A stretch of 64,000 nucleotides of DNA, taken from Synchiropus splendidus. Lineage: Eukaryota > Chordata > Actinopteri > Syngnathiformes > Callionymidae. The notes below the pieces were generated by a model. It had not been told where the DNA came from. It saw nothing but the letters and a program-made list of their open reading frames with translations, and ran no database searches. The translations under genes and the position numbers were made by a program. This document shows positions 23,068-33,745 of this stretch, piece after piece (within the stretch, counting starts at the first letter, position 1; every line of letters begins with the position of its first letter). Location of the stretch: positions 42,757,437-42,821,436 of the forward strand of contig NC_071334.1 of assembly GCF_027744825.2 (NCBI RefSeq), read 5' to 3'.

Positions 23068-23873
23068 GTTCCTGTGACGGGAGGTTCTGGTCTGAATGGA
23101 CCGTAGCCTACTGCCAGAGGGAAGAGGAACAAACAGTCCATGTCCAGGATGAGAAGGGCCGGCTCTGATCCGACCTGCGCGTTTCTGGGTTCTGGAGTCA
23201 TACAGGTCCTGAAGAGGTGGCAGGCTGCAACCGATCACCTTCTCAGAAGAACGTACGATGCACTGCAGTCTGCTCTTGTCCCTGGAGGTGGCGCTGTTGT
23301 ACCAGACAGTGATAGAGGAGGTGAGGATGGACTGGATGATGGTCGTGTAGAACTCCACCAGCAACTTCGTCGGCAGTCGTAGTTTTCGTAGCTGCCTTAG
23401 GAAGAACATTCTTTGCTGGGCCTTCCTGATGAGGGACCTGATGGTTGGCTCCCATTTGAGGTCCTCAGTGATGGTGGTTCCTAGGAAGCAGAAGGAGTCC
23501 ACAATGGGAATAGGTAAACCAGCCAACATGAAAGGGGACAGAGAAACTGTGACTATCCTGAAGTCCATGATCATCTCCACTGTCTTCACAGCTCCAGGTT
23601 GTTGTGGCCACACAAGGACACCAGCCTCTCCACCTCCCTCCTGTAAGCCGACTCATCTCCATCTGAGATGAGCCCGATGATGGTGGTGTCATCCGCAAAC
23701 TTGATCAGCTTCACAGACTGGTGGCTGGAGGTGCAGCAGTTGGTGTAGAGGGGGAAGAGCCATGGAGAGAGAACACAGCCCTGAGGAGACCCGATGTTGA
23801 GGGTCTGAGTGTCGGAGACAGTCGTCCCAGCCGCACACACTGACTGCAGCTGGTCAGGAAGTCTGTAATCCAT
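23047..23873 (-). pseudogene. L2-like reverse transcriptase, broken C-terminal part
   Basis: Two overlapping minus frames (23873 down to 23586, then 23613 down to 23047) together cover the later part of the RT domain and its C-terminal tail. The first has NIGSPQGCVLSP and the catalytic FADD box at residues 59-62 (about 23688-23699), followed by GLISDGDESAYRREVERL. The second continues with KTVEMIMDF, PIVDSFCFLGTTI and SITVWYNSATSRDKSRLQ. A frameshift near 23600 separates them, and the C-terminal end is damaged near the LTR-like insertion. The endonuclease and early RT are absent. In an intact LINE this enzyme copies the element RNA at a nicked target. Confidence 0.85.
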
Positions 23874-23880
23874 ATCTGAT

Positions 23881-25216
23881 GGAACATTTGTTTTAGTTCG
23901 TGTGAGAGAAAAACCCCTTCATCCAGAGTATTGATTCTTTTTATTTGGATTCTTTGGGATTTTTTTTTTTTTTACTAACTAAGACTACAACAATCATATT
24001 TTTCTGCAACAGGTGCCCTTTTTTCCAGCTCAAGCACCAGCCCCCCAAAATGTCTGTGCCCATGCCTGATTGAGAGGTGTTTAACTGAACCCATGCCTCA
24101 TCGACGAAGAAGAAAGACAGCTGCCTACTGCTCTTGACTCGTCCCAAGGCCACCTCATCCCTGCGTGGCAAAGTTCCACATGGAATTACTGAATCCAATA
24201 CTTATCAACTGCCTGGTTTACTCTCACAGGCTGCCCTTGTATGTAAATCCGAAGATACATCCTCTCCTCATTACAGATAGTGGTAATGAGAAACAGCGAA
24301 AGAGCATGTACTTGTCACTATTGGCTCCAGTGTTTTGATAAATAGCCTCAATTAGTGGTAACCTTCAAACAGCCACTGAAGGTTTTACTAGGAAATCAGC
24401 TTTGTTTGGCCAGAACAATCTGCAGTGCTCCAGTCATTGAACCAAGTTCTTCCTTGCAGCTCGGGCTCCAGGTTTGTTCCGGCCTAAGAGGAAAGTTTTA
24501 GAGTCATTAACCGTGTTACGCTGAACAACCAAGCAGATGAATGTCAGAAGTGGGTTGATATTATCTAGACATAGCGTATTGAAATACTGACTGTGGTTGG
24601 CCTTGTGAAGATTCATAAAAGGTTTTCTAGGTCAGTCAGTGCAAGAGTTTTCTTTGTGCTGCGGCGTGAGTGAGGCAAGAGAAGAGATTAGATGAAAGTG
24701 GGTGGATGTTTTTGAGTGGGTTGCATCCACATGTCACTAAATAAAGAAAACTTTGATGGCCTTTGTTATGTCGGATTTAAACTCTGCGGAATATTAACAT
24801 GTGCATATGCAGTCTTGACGTCATGTAACACAAGATGTTGGACAGAAACTGTTTCAGATTAACAAGATGCATTTTTTTGGTATCCTGGTGAATTTGCAGC
24901 ATCAGCCGGCAGACGAAGGAAGGTCTTAGCCGTCAAACGTGGACGTCTTTATTAAAATGAAAAACAATCTTTTAAAACCTTCATGTTAACCTTTCATGCG
25001 CTCCTCGTTTTAACTTAGATGACAGCTAGCATGTTTGTATGGTGCATTTGCAGGTGAAGTCCAATGAGTTTCTTTCTTCAGTCAGGTACAAAGGGTCATC
25101 GTTCTTCTTTTTCAAAACGTAGCCCAGCTTTTAACTTTTGAAATCTATTAAAAAAACGGATGTCAATTTATTAAAATAAAGAATAAAAATGATAACAATG
25201 ATAATAACAATATTAA
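23881..25216. other. Plain non-coding sequence
   Basis: Starts with a T-tract near 23960 and ends in an AT-rich run (ATGATAACAATGATAATAAC) near 25180-25220. No exon or shared repeat recognised. Confidence 0.35.
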
Positions 25217-25220
25217 TAAT

Positions 25221-25300
25221 GGGCCACACGGCGGACTAGTGGTAAGTTTGGGGGTTCGATTCCCATTCCCTTCCTGCGTGGAGTTATGCCGAACCCAACA
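25221..25300 (+). repeat. tRNA-derived SINE head
   Basis: Begins GGGCCACACGGCGGACTAGT and holds a perfect pol III B-box, GGTTCGATTCC, at 25253-25263, with an A-box-like GGCGGACTAGTGG upstream. It is followed by CTTCCTGCGTGGAGTT, the usual junction to the SINE body seen at 11329 and 29339. The body here soon diverges. A working tRNA gene is ruled out because no cloverleaf or anticodon arm fits. Confidence 0.6.
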
Positions 25301-25449
25301 TGGATCGTGACACCCTTGCACCTGGAGACTCTGCTTGTTGCCATTGTGGCATGGTCCACGCTCTATATCACAGTTAGCATTTCATGCTATCTCCATGGCC
25401 TAGCAGGCTGTTCTCCCAGTTCTGAGCTGGGACAAGGGAGTCATGCCAA

Positions 25450-25806
25450 GTGAAGAGGGGGCGACGACACAGATCATCGATCACTATGGGGTGTCTCACT
25501 TGCAACCACAGCAGGATGATGAACAAGCTAACTGCGCTGGTCCGGCATCAGTGGGAGAGCTGGGAAGCACCCTGCATGAGGGAGCGAGTCTGTCGTTCCC
25601 TCCTGCCCATTGCTGTCAGGTTGCACAGTGGTGGACTCACTGTTCATGGGCATCCTTTCACAGTGGTTTCTCCATCATCGTCGTGCTGCTCTTTTATGGA
25701 ATACCAGGAGCACGCGTTTAACAATGTTATTGTTGAGCCTCTTCAGAGCCTCTGTGGTTATTCTAAAGAATGTTCTTTACAGTGTCTTGTTATGTTGTTA
25801 GAGTAA
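25450..25806 (+). pseudogene. Possible LINE C-terminal remnant
   Basis: The open plus frame includes MNKLTALVRHQWESW and CMRERVCRSLLPIAVRLHSG. The RSLLPIAVRL stretch resembles the RSFxPxAxRL motif near the C terminus of several non-LTR retrotransposon proteins. No RT catalytic box lies upstream, and the adjacent plus frames are also open, so this may be chance. Low confidence. Confidence 0.22.
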
Positions 25807-27179
25807 ACATGTTTGCATGAGTAAAGCATTATTGGCCACGCTGGTGTTGAGGACATCTTCCTTTACGTTAATTTAGAACAGATATAAAATGCGGGATTCA
25901 ACTGTAATGAATCACATGTTCAGCATCAGTGCGATAAATCGCAATTAGAAATGTATTTCTTTGTCTTTTGACAGCCTTTGAATTTACATATTAAAATCCA
26001 AAAAAGGTAGTTCACAAAATGAAGGCTTTTGAATTGACTTGAAGAAGAAAAAAGCTTTTTTTGACGGGGAGCTTATGAAAGCTTTTCTTTGATAACACTT
26101 TATCAACACGCCATTGACAGACATGGCCGTGGCTCTGCAGTGAAGGAACAGGGCGAATGACTGCAAATGACCTTTTATCAGGTAATTACGAGCGGTTACG
26201 TTTAGCGTGATGCACCAGTCATCTAAGGTGGATCATGTAGCGACGGAGGACAGCACTTCAGGTAAAGAAAAGCTGTCAAAGACGTCTCAAAGTGGAATAG
26301 TTTTCTCAGAGAAGATTGATTTAATCACCCACAATGAGTGCGTTCATTCAGATTTCGGAGCCGCAGTTGGAGCAGTGCCCTTAAGGATACAGTTACAATG
26401 AAAATATGCTTGTCCTCCAAGGACGATTGGTATGCAGGGGGCGCTGTGCCTCTGACAATCGTTATCTGCAGCAGCCATCCATGCGTGTTCCCTGTCACAG
26501 GAGCGTGATGAAAATGCTGCTGGAAGCTGGGCCGCATCCAAACAGTGTACACTCCAGATCAGCCTGTGAACAAGGTGCTGGTCTTAAAGACACAACGCTA
26601 AAATGCCTGTTTGTGTTTTTCCTGAACATTTATTCATATTGCACAGCATCTATAAACCCGGTGTGAAAACATGTACATCAAAATGCAAGGCCGACAGTGA
26701 CGTGAGCACTGGATCTGTGGATATGTAAATCTGCACTGGTCCTGTTTCTAAATGACTGAAATAAAATTTGTTTTCATTTCAAAAGTCCTTTTTTATAAAA
26801 AATAAAATAAATGAAAACCAAAGCTAGTTAGGCATAATCAAAGCCCAATCTAAATTCATACTATTGATATAAATACACAGAAGATACTGAATGTGTATGA
26901 TGGAAACCAACCCGAAGAAAGTTAAGTATATTGCTGCTTCATGTTTCGAGGGGAAGAATATTGTTTTTGCAGTTCATTTGGTGCATAGTGTATTGTGTAA
27001 TAGGTATGATGGGGGCTGACAGAATCCAAATAGTCAGATAACGACAACTGTGCAACACTAATATTTTGAAGACAAATGGACATCTTTGGCTCACTTTTAC
27101 TGAATCCCGGTTGGCATCAGGGAACCTTTCAGTATTGGATATATTTTCTGCAGCATGTCATTTGTAAGTTGGTCGATGC
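25807..27179. other. Plain non-coding sequence
   Basis: Holds the first copy of an exact 25-bp sequence at 26892-26916 that recurs at 29314-29338. The core GCAGGGGGCGCTGTG near 26435 resembles the right half of a CTCF site but fails its left half. No gene seen. Confidence 0.35.
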
Positions 27180-27630
27180 TAGTAATGGGTAGGCGAGGTT
27201 GCATGACACAGTATTGAAGGGTAGATGAGGCCACCAGATGCCACTCCTCCAGGGATGTGCAAATGCTTTGCCAGTACTGCTACTGCACAGTATATCTTTC
27301 TGTACTGTTTTGTGTTGGCGCAGTCATTGCATGATGTCATCCACAAGTGCAAGTAAATGAAACTTCACATCATTTCTAAACCTAGACCGCCATCTAGTGG
27401 CTTCATGAAACAGTCTTGCAGGGTTGATGAATCAGTGTCCTGATTTTCAGAGGCCACTAGATGGCACTCTTTGTTTAGAAATAACGTGAAGTCTCACTGA
27501 ATTAATTGTTCAAGTACAAACATTTTACAACAGACAGTGCCATCTGGTGGCCTCTGAAAATCAGGACACTGTTTCACGAAACGTCAACAAACCTTCAATA
27601 CTGTGTCATGAAACCTCATTGACACATTGC
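27180..27630 (+). mobile_element. Two MITE copies fused or nested
   Basis: An outer left end (TAGTAATGGGTAGGCGAGG) leads into a damaged first copy that carries about 110 bp of unrelated sequence and ends with an exact CTCF-like motif on minus at 27386-27400. A second, nearly intact unit follows with exact motifs at 27454-27468 (plus) and 27536-27550 (minus), starts 82 bp apart. It ends CAATACTGTGTCATGAAACC. The second unit has the reverse spacer orientation (TTAATTGTTCAAGTACAAAC). Confidence 0.82.
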
Positions 27631-28849
27631 AAACCTATTGGTATTGTGTGTCCACTTGGGTCATTGCTCACAATTTATCGAGCATGTGCTTAAGCAAAAC
27701 AGCATACAAGCAAGTATAACAGTATGGGATGATCCTGAGTACAAGTTACTCCCTATTATTGTATTAATGAGCCAACTACAAAGTCATTTTACCTTTAGCT
27801 TCGATAACTGTGTACTATTAACTTGCACGTAGCCATGGGGCATGAGTGTGTTTGTTGCAGGACAACCTTTATACTTTGCGAGTCAGGCTCACCCGTACTG
27901 TCCTGTTGTTGTACCTTGTAGCACTGTCATACCGTCTTCCTCATTTAATGGATCAAATTTGCTTTTGTACTTACAATTCCTCCACTCTCCACACCTTTTG
28001 CCTTCCTAATGGCAGAAGGAAACTTTTCAAGAATGAATTAAGCTGACAGTTCTCTGCTCCTGGTTTCACAAAACAGTGTTTTAAATCTTCCCTTAAAGCA
28101 AATTACTGTCTAATAATATGAATTTGAGTGCCATTTTGTGTAGTTTCATCAAATATTTGAGCGCAAGAGGGTATCTCCATTCATGTGTGCCTTCAGAGAC
28201 AGTAAATATAATCCCAATCAAATCCTGTAAGTGCTGTGCAGCATTTTCACTGGATGATTTTGGCTCGGTCTCGACTCGAAGACATAGTGTGAAAAGAATG
28301 AGTGTTATTTTCTAAAGCACCCTTTGGTTATTCCATTTGTCAGGCTTTCAGCTGTGCGCCACAAATGTTGTTGAGCTCCGTTTGATCCGACAGCCAGCTG
28401 GTAGACAGTGACAAGGGAACTGTTGAAGCTGATTACTTTCAAACCAGCACGTAGAACCAGGCTCGGGAAAACAGAGGACATTCATTACATAGCAGGAATT
28501 AGCTGAAGAAAGTCAAAGATATAGCAGCACACTGGCATGAAGTGCTTTTGAAGCCTTTTTTCCTCACAGACATTTCCTGATGCCTTCAACGTTGTTATCT
28601 GTGATGCAGGTGCAATAAGTTCAGGGATGGATGTCCAGCAGAAATAGAAAGAAGCAGCTAACCAGTTTAGAGTCATTTTTTTCACTGTGTCCTGGACGTG
28701 TCTCAGTGAGGAACCTATTAAATTGTCCTCGGAGACAAAGTACAAGCCCGATGAACTCAAACCAGACGGTTAAATCGTCCAATCTCCCTGATGCATTGTT
28801 ACTTTGTAATAGCCGAACCAAGATCAGATTAGATCTCCTGTGACCATTA
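27631..28849. other. Plain non-coding sequence
   Basis: No shared repeat. Frames at 27846-28046 and 28485-28760 show no domain. Confidence 0.35.
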
Positions 28850-29065
28850 CGAGCAGACGATCAGTTGTTTGTTTCCATTACCTCATGAAATTATTTTTAC
28901 AAAGCCATTGCATAATTCTTTTGCTAAAGCTTTGTGGGCTTCGGAAGGTTTCGGGGGAAAAGGTTCTCTTCAAAGACAGCTGTCATTAATTGCATTATCT
29001 ACAAGTGCAGAGGCTGATTTCTCCCTCCCTCTTCATGCTGTCATTACGCTCCACTTCGGGGATGC
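28850..29065. promoter_or_regulatory. Candidate conserved non-coding element
   Basis: Repeat-free stretch with CCATTACCTCATGAAATTAT, GCCATTGCATAATTCTTTTG, GCTGTCATTAATTGCATTAT and GCTGTCATTACGC. Homeodomain-type TAAT cores recur, and a TGTCATTA-type octamer appears twice. Texture suggests a developmental enhancer, unverified. Confidence 0.25.
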
Positions 29066-29338
29066 TTACTGTCGTTGGACCTAACAATTGACAGATCTTC
29101 TTCTATTGTGTCCCAATACTCCTCAGAATATGGCACTCGCTGTTCATCACTTGAAATGATCCCTTGAAAAATGGTGCTCCAGAGCTGACTTGAAACCAAG
29201 TGGAGAAATGGGATTGGGGCAAAGTAATGTTTTTATCACTCTCTCTGCCAGTTATTTCCAAATCACAAAAAAACAATATTGTATTTAGAAGTTGTTCAAT
29301 GAATGGGGAATTTTGTGTATGATGGAAACCAACCCGAA

Positions 29339-29467
29339 AAGGCCTATCTGCATAGAGTTAGCATGTTGTTCCCATGTGCATGTGGGTTTTCTCAGGATTC
29401 GCTGGTTTCCTCTCACAGCCCAAAGACATGCTCACTAGGTTAATGGGATACTCTAAAATTGTCCCTA

Positions 29468-29550
<83 letters not shown>

Positions 29551-29645
29551 TGAATGGTGTGTGGCGATGGACTGGGTGTATTTACCACCCAATGACCGCT
29601 GGGATAGACTCCAACACTCCCCGCAACCATAAACAGGTCTAACTG
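29339..29645 (+). repeat. SINE-type repeat body carrying a microsatellite
   Basis: Shows TGTGCATGTGGGTTTTCTCA, CACAGCCCAAAGACATGCTC, GATACTCTAAAATTGTCCCT, then the GT tract at 29470-29549, then GAATGGTGTGTGGCGATGGA and GGGATAGACTCCAACACTCC. It is the same body as at 11329-11530. The GT tract replaces the GTGTGAATG...GTGTG segment of the usual body. Confidence 0.75.
29470..29549. repeat. (GT)n microsatellite, 80 bases
   Basis: A pure GT tract of 40 units lying inside the SINE body. Poly-Thr/His frames across it on the minus strand are artefacts. Confidence 0.97.
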
Positions 29646-29710
29646 TGTTAACTGAAGATGGATGTACATATTGCCGTGGGACACTTCTATAAGTTCTATA
29701 AGTTGTGTTT

Positions 29711-29997
29711 GCTAGTGAGATTTCATGAAACAGTGTTACAGGATGGATCAATGTCCTAATTTTCAGGCACACTGTTTCAAGAAACCTTGTCAACCCATCT
29801 GTACTATTTTGTGAAACTTTACTGACCCAACACTAGTGTCCTCATTTTCAGAGGCCACCAAATAGGCCTCTCTACTGCAAAATGTTTGGACTTGGAACAA
29901 ATCATTCAATGAAACCTCACGTGTTATAAACTGAGAGCTCCACCTACTTACCTCTAATAATGAGAACAGTGTTTCATGAAGCTTCATGAACACATGA
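29711..29997 (+). mobile_element. Composite MITE copy
   Basis: A left end (GCTAGTGAGATTTCATGAAA) and right-arm pieces (CACTGTTTCAAGAAACC) come first. They are followed at about 29830 by a second unit with CAGAGGCCACCAAATAGGCC, AATGTTTGGACTTGGAACAA and CTCCACCTACTTACCTCT. CTCF-like motifs are damaged in both. Confidence 0.72.
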
Positions 29998-30090
29998 ACA
30001 AGTAATATACTGTGCATGTGTAGTAGAGCTCTCAAACTATAGTCACCTGCTGTCCAGTTGAGCTCGTTGCAGTCAGTGATACCATATAAT

Positions 30091-30255
30091 AGGCTAATGA
30101 GGCCTCATGAAACAGTGATCTCATTTTCATAGCCCACTAGATGGCACACTCTGCTCGCTTGGGTATGAACAGCCCTTCATAGTTGAAACAAGCGCGCCAC
30201 CGACTGTCCTACATAAATGTCACTGCTTCATGAAGCCTCTTCAGCATATCACTGC
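30091..30255 (+). mobile_element. MITE copy, AGCCCACTAG subfamily
   Basis: Begins GCTAATGAGGCCTCATGAAA and ends TGAAGCCTCTTCAGCATATC ACT. The left motif at 30134-30148 has one mismatch, at the last base. The right motif (GCGCGCCACCGACTGTC) is degraded. Confidence 0.75.
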
Positions 30256-31324
30256 TATATATACAAAATAAATGGAGGGAATAATATTATCTGATAATAA
30301 AAATGTTGGGGAAATGAGTGAACCTGGGATTAGCTTTACTCAACAACTGATAGCTCTTTATGTTTATCATTAGTTCACAAAAAATCGTGGTGTTTAAAGT
30401 CACAAAAATAACATGATCAAACGAAAGAGAAGACACAAAGTGCTGGAGCTGGGATCCGTTGGTTGGCCTCCCAACAGTCACGTCTTGAAGACACGTTTTT
30501 TTTTGGTTTTTTTTGACGTGATAAGTTGTTTGGGGTCTCAGTGTGCATTAGCCAGTACCTCCCACCTCCCTTCGCTAATGTTGGCCTTTTGAGAAGATGT
30601 CCGGGTATTACCACTCCCCCTGCTGGCCTGCTCGGGATAAGGGGATTACAGCATGACGTGTCCATAACTCTGATCTCGTGTTATTGACAGGCAACGCATA
30701 ACTATGTGTGATAATGTGAGGATTCATGCTGTTCGTCTGAGGGCTCGTTTAAAATTCCTCATGCCTGCGTTTGAAAGAATCAGTGGTGACGGAGCCCAGA
30801 GGCAGCCAGGCATGAGGAGGCATCAGATTGCTGGATTATTTGTGACATTTTGGGGCTATAGCTTTCACAGCTCATAAGGTACCTAAATCAAGTTTCGACA
30901 TTTCACACCTGTAGCTGCAGAGTAAATGCATGCCCTCGCAACATTGTGTTAGCGAGTACAAGTCACGGCGAAGAGCGCTGTGTACTGGAGCAAATAAGAG
31001 ACAGAAAAAAAGAGATTAAATAACTATCAGAAAGTGCTTTGGTGAACTTTTCTTTAAAAATCCAGGAGAGGTCGATATCATTGGTGCTGAGCAAGAGGTC
31101 AGAGTTAAGTTAGCGCAGAATGAACAGTGCTGCTTTGCTATCCAGCGTGCAAACTGAGAAATGCAGCTGGACAGCAGGCGATCGATGTGACTGACCTTAA
31201 GCGGGTCACTGTTATTATCTGTCCACAATGATTGCATTACAAACATTGAATATGAATGCTTGCTGTCTTCTTCCACTGAGAACACTCAAGAATAACAATG
31301 TTGTTGACCTGGCGCCAATCTCTC
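30256..31324. other. Plain non-coding sequence
   Basis: T-tract with G interruptions near 30497-30515. No repeat family match and no exon recognised. Confidence 0.35.
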
Positions 31325-31536
31325 AGACACACACATTTGTATCTCTGTCCTTGTGGGGACACCACATTGTGATTTCCCCAGCCTCTCCCCCTAAACCTAA
31401 CCATCCAAAACACATGGCTGACCTTAACCACCACCTTGAATCAAACTAAAACCTAATAACGTTGTCCCAGAGGTTTAAATTTAAATTGGCATAAGGTCTT
31501 CACAAGAATTGCATTGGTCCACATTAAGGGTACACC
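31325..31536 (+). repeat. CA-bounded repeat, third pair, unit 1
   Basis: Runs from CAGACACACACATTTGTATC through CTTGTGGGGACACCACATTG, CCTAACCATCCAAAACACAT and a diverged middle to GGTCCACATTAAGGGTACAC, joining the CA run at 31531-31560. Confidence 0.75.
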
Positions 31537-31824
31537 ACACACTCACACACACACATACACGTTTGTATCTCTATCCTTGTGAGGACCACTCATTGACATA
31601 ACCCTTTTCCCAGCCTCTCACACTTCATCTCACCATCCAAAACACATGGCTCACCTTTACCAGGACTCAGAACCAAACTGAAACCCAATTATAATGACCC
31701 AGTTTTAATCCTCAACTTGAGGGTTACATTTGTCCCCACAAATCCATGTGCCTACAAGTAGTGTGTTTCCAAGAATTTGTCCCCATATGTATAACTGTAG
31801 AAGGACAAACACACACAGACACAT
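31537..31824 (+). repeat. CA-bounded repeat, third pair, unit 2
   Basis: The most complete unit. In order it has ACACGTTTGTATCTCTATCC, TTGTGAGGACCACTCATTGA, CATAACCCTTTTCCCAGCCT, CAGAACCAAACTGAAACCCA, TATAATGACCCAGTTTTAAT, TTGTCCCCATATGTATAACT and the closing AAGGACAAACACACACAGAC. Confidence 0.78.
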
Positions 31825-32448
31825 CAAGAATAATATAATTTTGAATATCATTATCAAGACGTGACACATCAATGAAACTTGAAAATAATAGTTCGGTTTG
31901 GGTTCAGTCCCTGTAGCTGTGTTTTTTCAGATTTGTTAGGAAACAGTTGAATGAAGTGAAGATGCTTCAGCTGGGTTGCCTCCATCTCGCTTCCTCCGTT
32001 GTTTGACAAGACAACGATCTGACTTTGACTTTTGTCTCCAGGTCTGAATTCATAATCACACTCGACTCTGTTTCTCTAAATAGAATTTTTTTTTTTTGTC
32101 TTTTAACTTGGTCAAGTACGCCGATTGTGACCTATTCGACCTGATCAAGCACCGCTTTGTTTCGCATTGAAATGAAGAAAGATCAGACATTTGCATAACA
32201 CTAAGCACAAATAGCTCACACCTGGGTGTCCTGACAAGGTCTCCTGCTCAAAACCCTATGAGTTCTTCTTTCAAGAGTGAGCAGATTTATTCAGTCCTGC
32301 TCAAGGCCAGCAGATTTGAAGATGGCCTCATGACAAGTATTGGAAAACATGTGAAATGGGTTGGTGATCCCTCTTAAATATTCTTGGAGAAATATTGGAA
32401 ACGAGACAGACATGACATATGGACATTCATTCACTAAAGACTTGTGAT
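31825..32448. other. Plain non-coding sequence
   Basis: Contains a T-tract near 32087-32098. Nothing else assignable. Confidence 0.35.
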
Positions 32449-32681
32449 TGGTAGATGAGGTACCATGGAACAGTATTACAGGGTTGATGAAACGGTGTCC
32501 AAATTTTCAGAGGCCACTAGATGGTGCTCTTGATTTAGAAATGATGTGAGGTTTCATTGAATTTGTTGTTCTAGTCCAAACATTTTACAGCAGACAGTGC
32601 CATCTGGTGGCCTCTGAAAATCAGGACACTGTTTCATGAAACCTCATCTGTCCTTCAATACTGCGTCACGCAACCTCATGT
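32449..32681 (-). mobile_element. MITE copy with extended ends
   Basis: Left TGGTAGATGAGGTACCATGG and right CAATACTGCGTCACGCAACC. The left motif (CCACTAGATGGTGCT) has one mismatch; the right at 32596-32610 is exact. The spacer reads GTTGTTCTAGTCCAAACATT, the reverse of the main orientation. Confidence 0.83.
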
Positions 32682-33606
32682 GCTCTACTGCACATACTGT
32701 CTGCTAGTTCTAGCTCACTATGTCTCAAGGTTGTCATAGTGCTAAAGGTACTAAACTATCAAAGGCAGAAGCTAGCCAACATTAGATGACTTTGTTAAAC
32801 ACTCACAGTGACCCTGTAGAACTTAACCCGTATGCATGCTCTCACGCAACCGACTACAAGCATTGTAGTACTACATACTATACACAAAACCGAAAGTGAG
32901 TTTTGATGCCAGTCAAAAAGCAGTGCTCTCACTGCATTCAAATGTGTCTTTCAAATTCATAGACATGGTTTGTGAGTTCTTTGGCATATTTCAAGCTGGA
33001 TCAGAAAATAACTGTTATCGCTCCCTTGTTCATATTTTTTATTGACTTAGGTCCCATGAGGCAGAAGAAGATGGGTGTAGCTGAGCCTCCCTGTATAACA
33101 GCGAAGCCCTGATGTAAAGCCTTGAAATACATGACTAAAGCAAGTAATAATGTCAGAAACAGCAGTGGATCATAAGCAATAATTTGCATGGATGTACCCA
33201 AGAATTTGAAACCCTTGGATTAGCATCTTGTTTTCTCAATTTTTCCAGGATGCTGCTCTCTGGTCTGTTGAGTCCCGAAAAGCCTGCCTTCGGTTAACAA
33301 TGTGAAGAGACAGGACGTGTTGAATCCTTCGGGACGTGTCGCACCCTCTGAGTGCTGAAGGCTTCCTCCAGGGAAGAAGAGGGGGCAGCCAGCAATTTTC
33401 TGTGGTGAGAACTATCAGGAGCGCCCCGCTGGAACAGAATGTGAGAATGACCCGTTAAAGGATGTGTTTAAAAGGACACTAGCAGTTTCTGTGAAATGTG
33501 GTTGTTTATCTTGCTGAGTATGCTCCGAGAGAAAAGGTCTCTTGCCCTCTCCTGAACCACCGGTGTGGCTAACAAGGGGTGAGTGGTGGAGCTGCCATGT
33601 GTCCTG
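32682..33606. other. Plain non-coding sequence
   Basis: No member of the window's repeat families. Minus frames at 33001-33201 and 33415-33636 carry no recognised motif. Confidence 0.35.
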
Positions 33607-33745
33607 AGCGATGGATTCATGAAACAGTATGCTCATTTTCAGAGCCCACTCGATGGTGCTCTCTGCTCAGAAATCACCATCATACTCACAGTGGCAACGC
33701 CACCTACTGAGCTTTGAACATGAGGACATTGTTTCATGATGAGTT
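33607..33745 (+). mobile_element. Short MITE copy
   Basis: GATTCATGAAACAGTATGCT, GCCCACTCGATGGTGCTCTC and CAACGCCACCTACTGAGCTT mark the arms. Both CTCF-like motifs are diverged (two or more mismatches). The outer termini are lost. Confidence 0.7.

Larger units (their letters stand above)
22420..23880 (-). mobile_element. 5'-truncated L2-like non-LTR retrotransposon
   Basis: The minus-strand element has its coding remnant at 23047-23873. Its 3' end is near 22420-22455, with AATAAAGTTGATTCTGAA followed by ATTCTGATTCT repeats, the L2-type tail. A 496-bp LTR-like element (22572-23067) was inserted later into the region just after the coding part. The upstream part of the LINE is missing, as is usual for incomplete reverse transcription. 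Assignment to L2 rather than another CR1-group clade rests on the tail and the look of the RT. Confidence 0.8.

Noticed and set aside
23140..23671. Plus-strand frames opposite the L2 reverse transcriptase
   Set aside because: Shadow frames of the minus-strand LINE.
25221..25300. Functional tRNA gene
   Set aside because: The B-box is perfect but no anticodon arm or acceptor stem can be formed.
26430..26445. GCAGGGGGCGCTG as a CTCF site outside the MITEs
   Set aside because: The left part of the consensus has three mismatches, so it was not counted.
29358..29793. Minus-strand frames rich in His-Thr
   Set aside because: They are translations of the GT microsatellite and SINE body.
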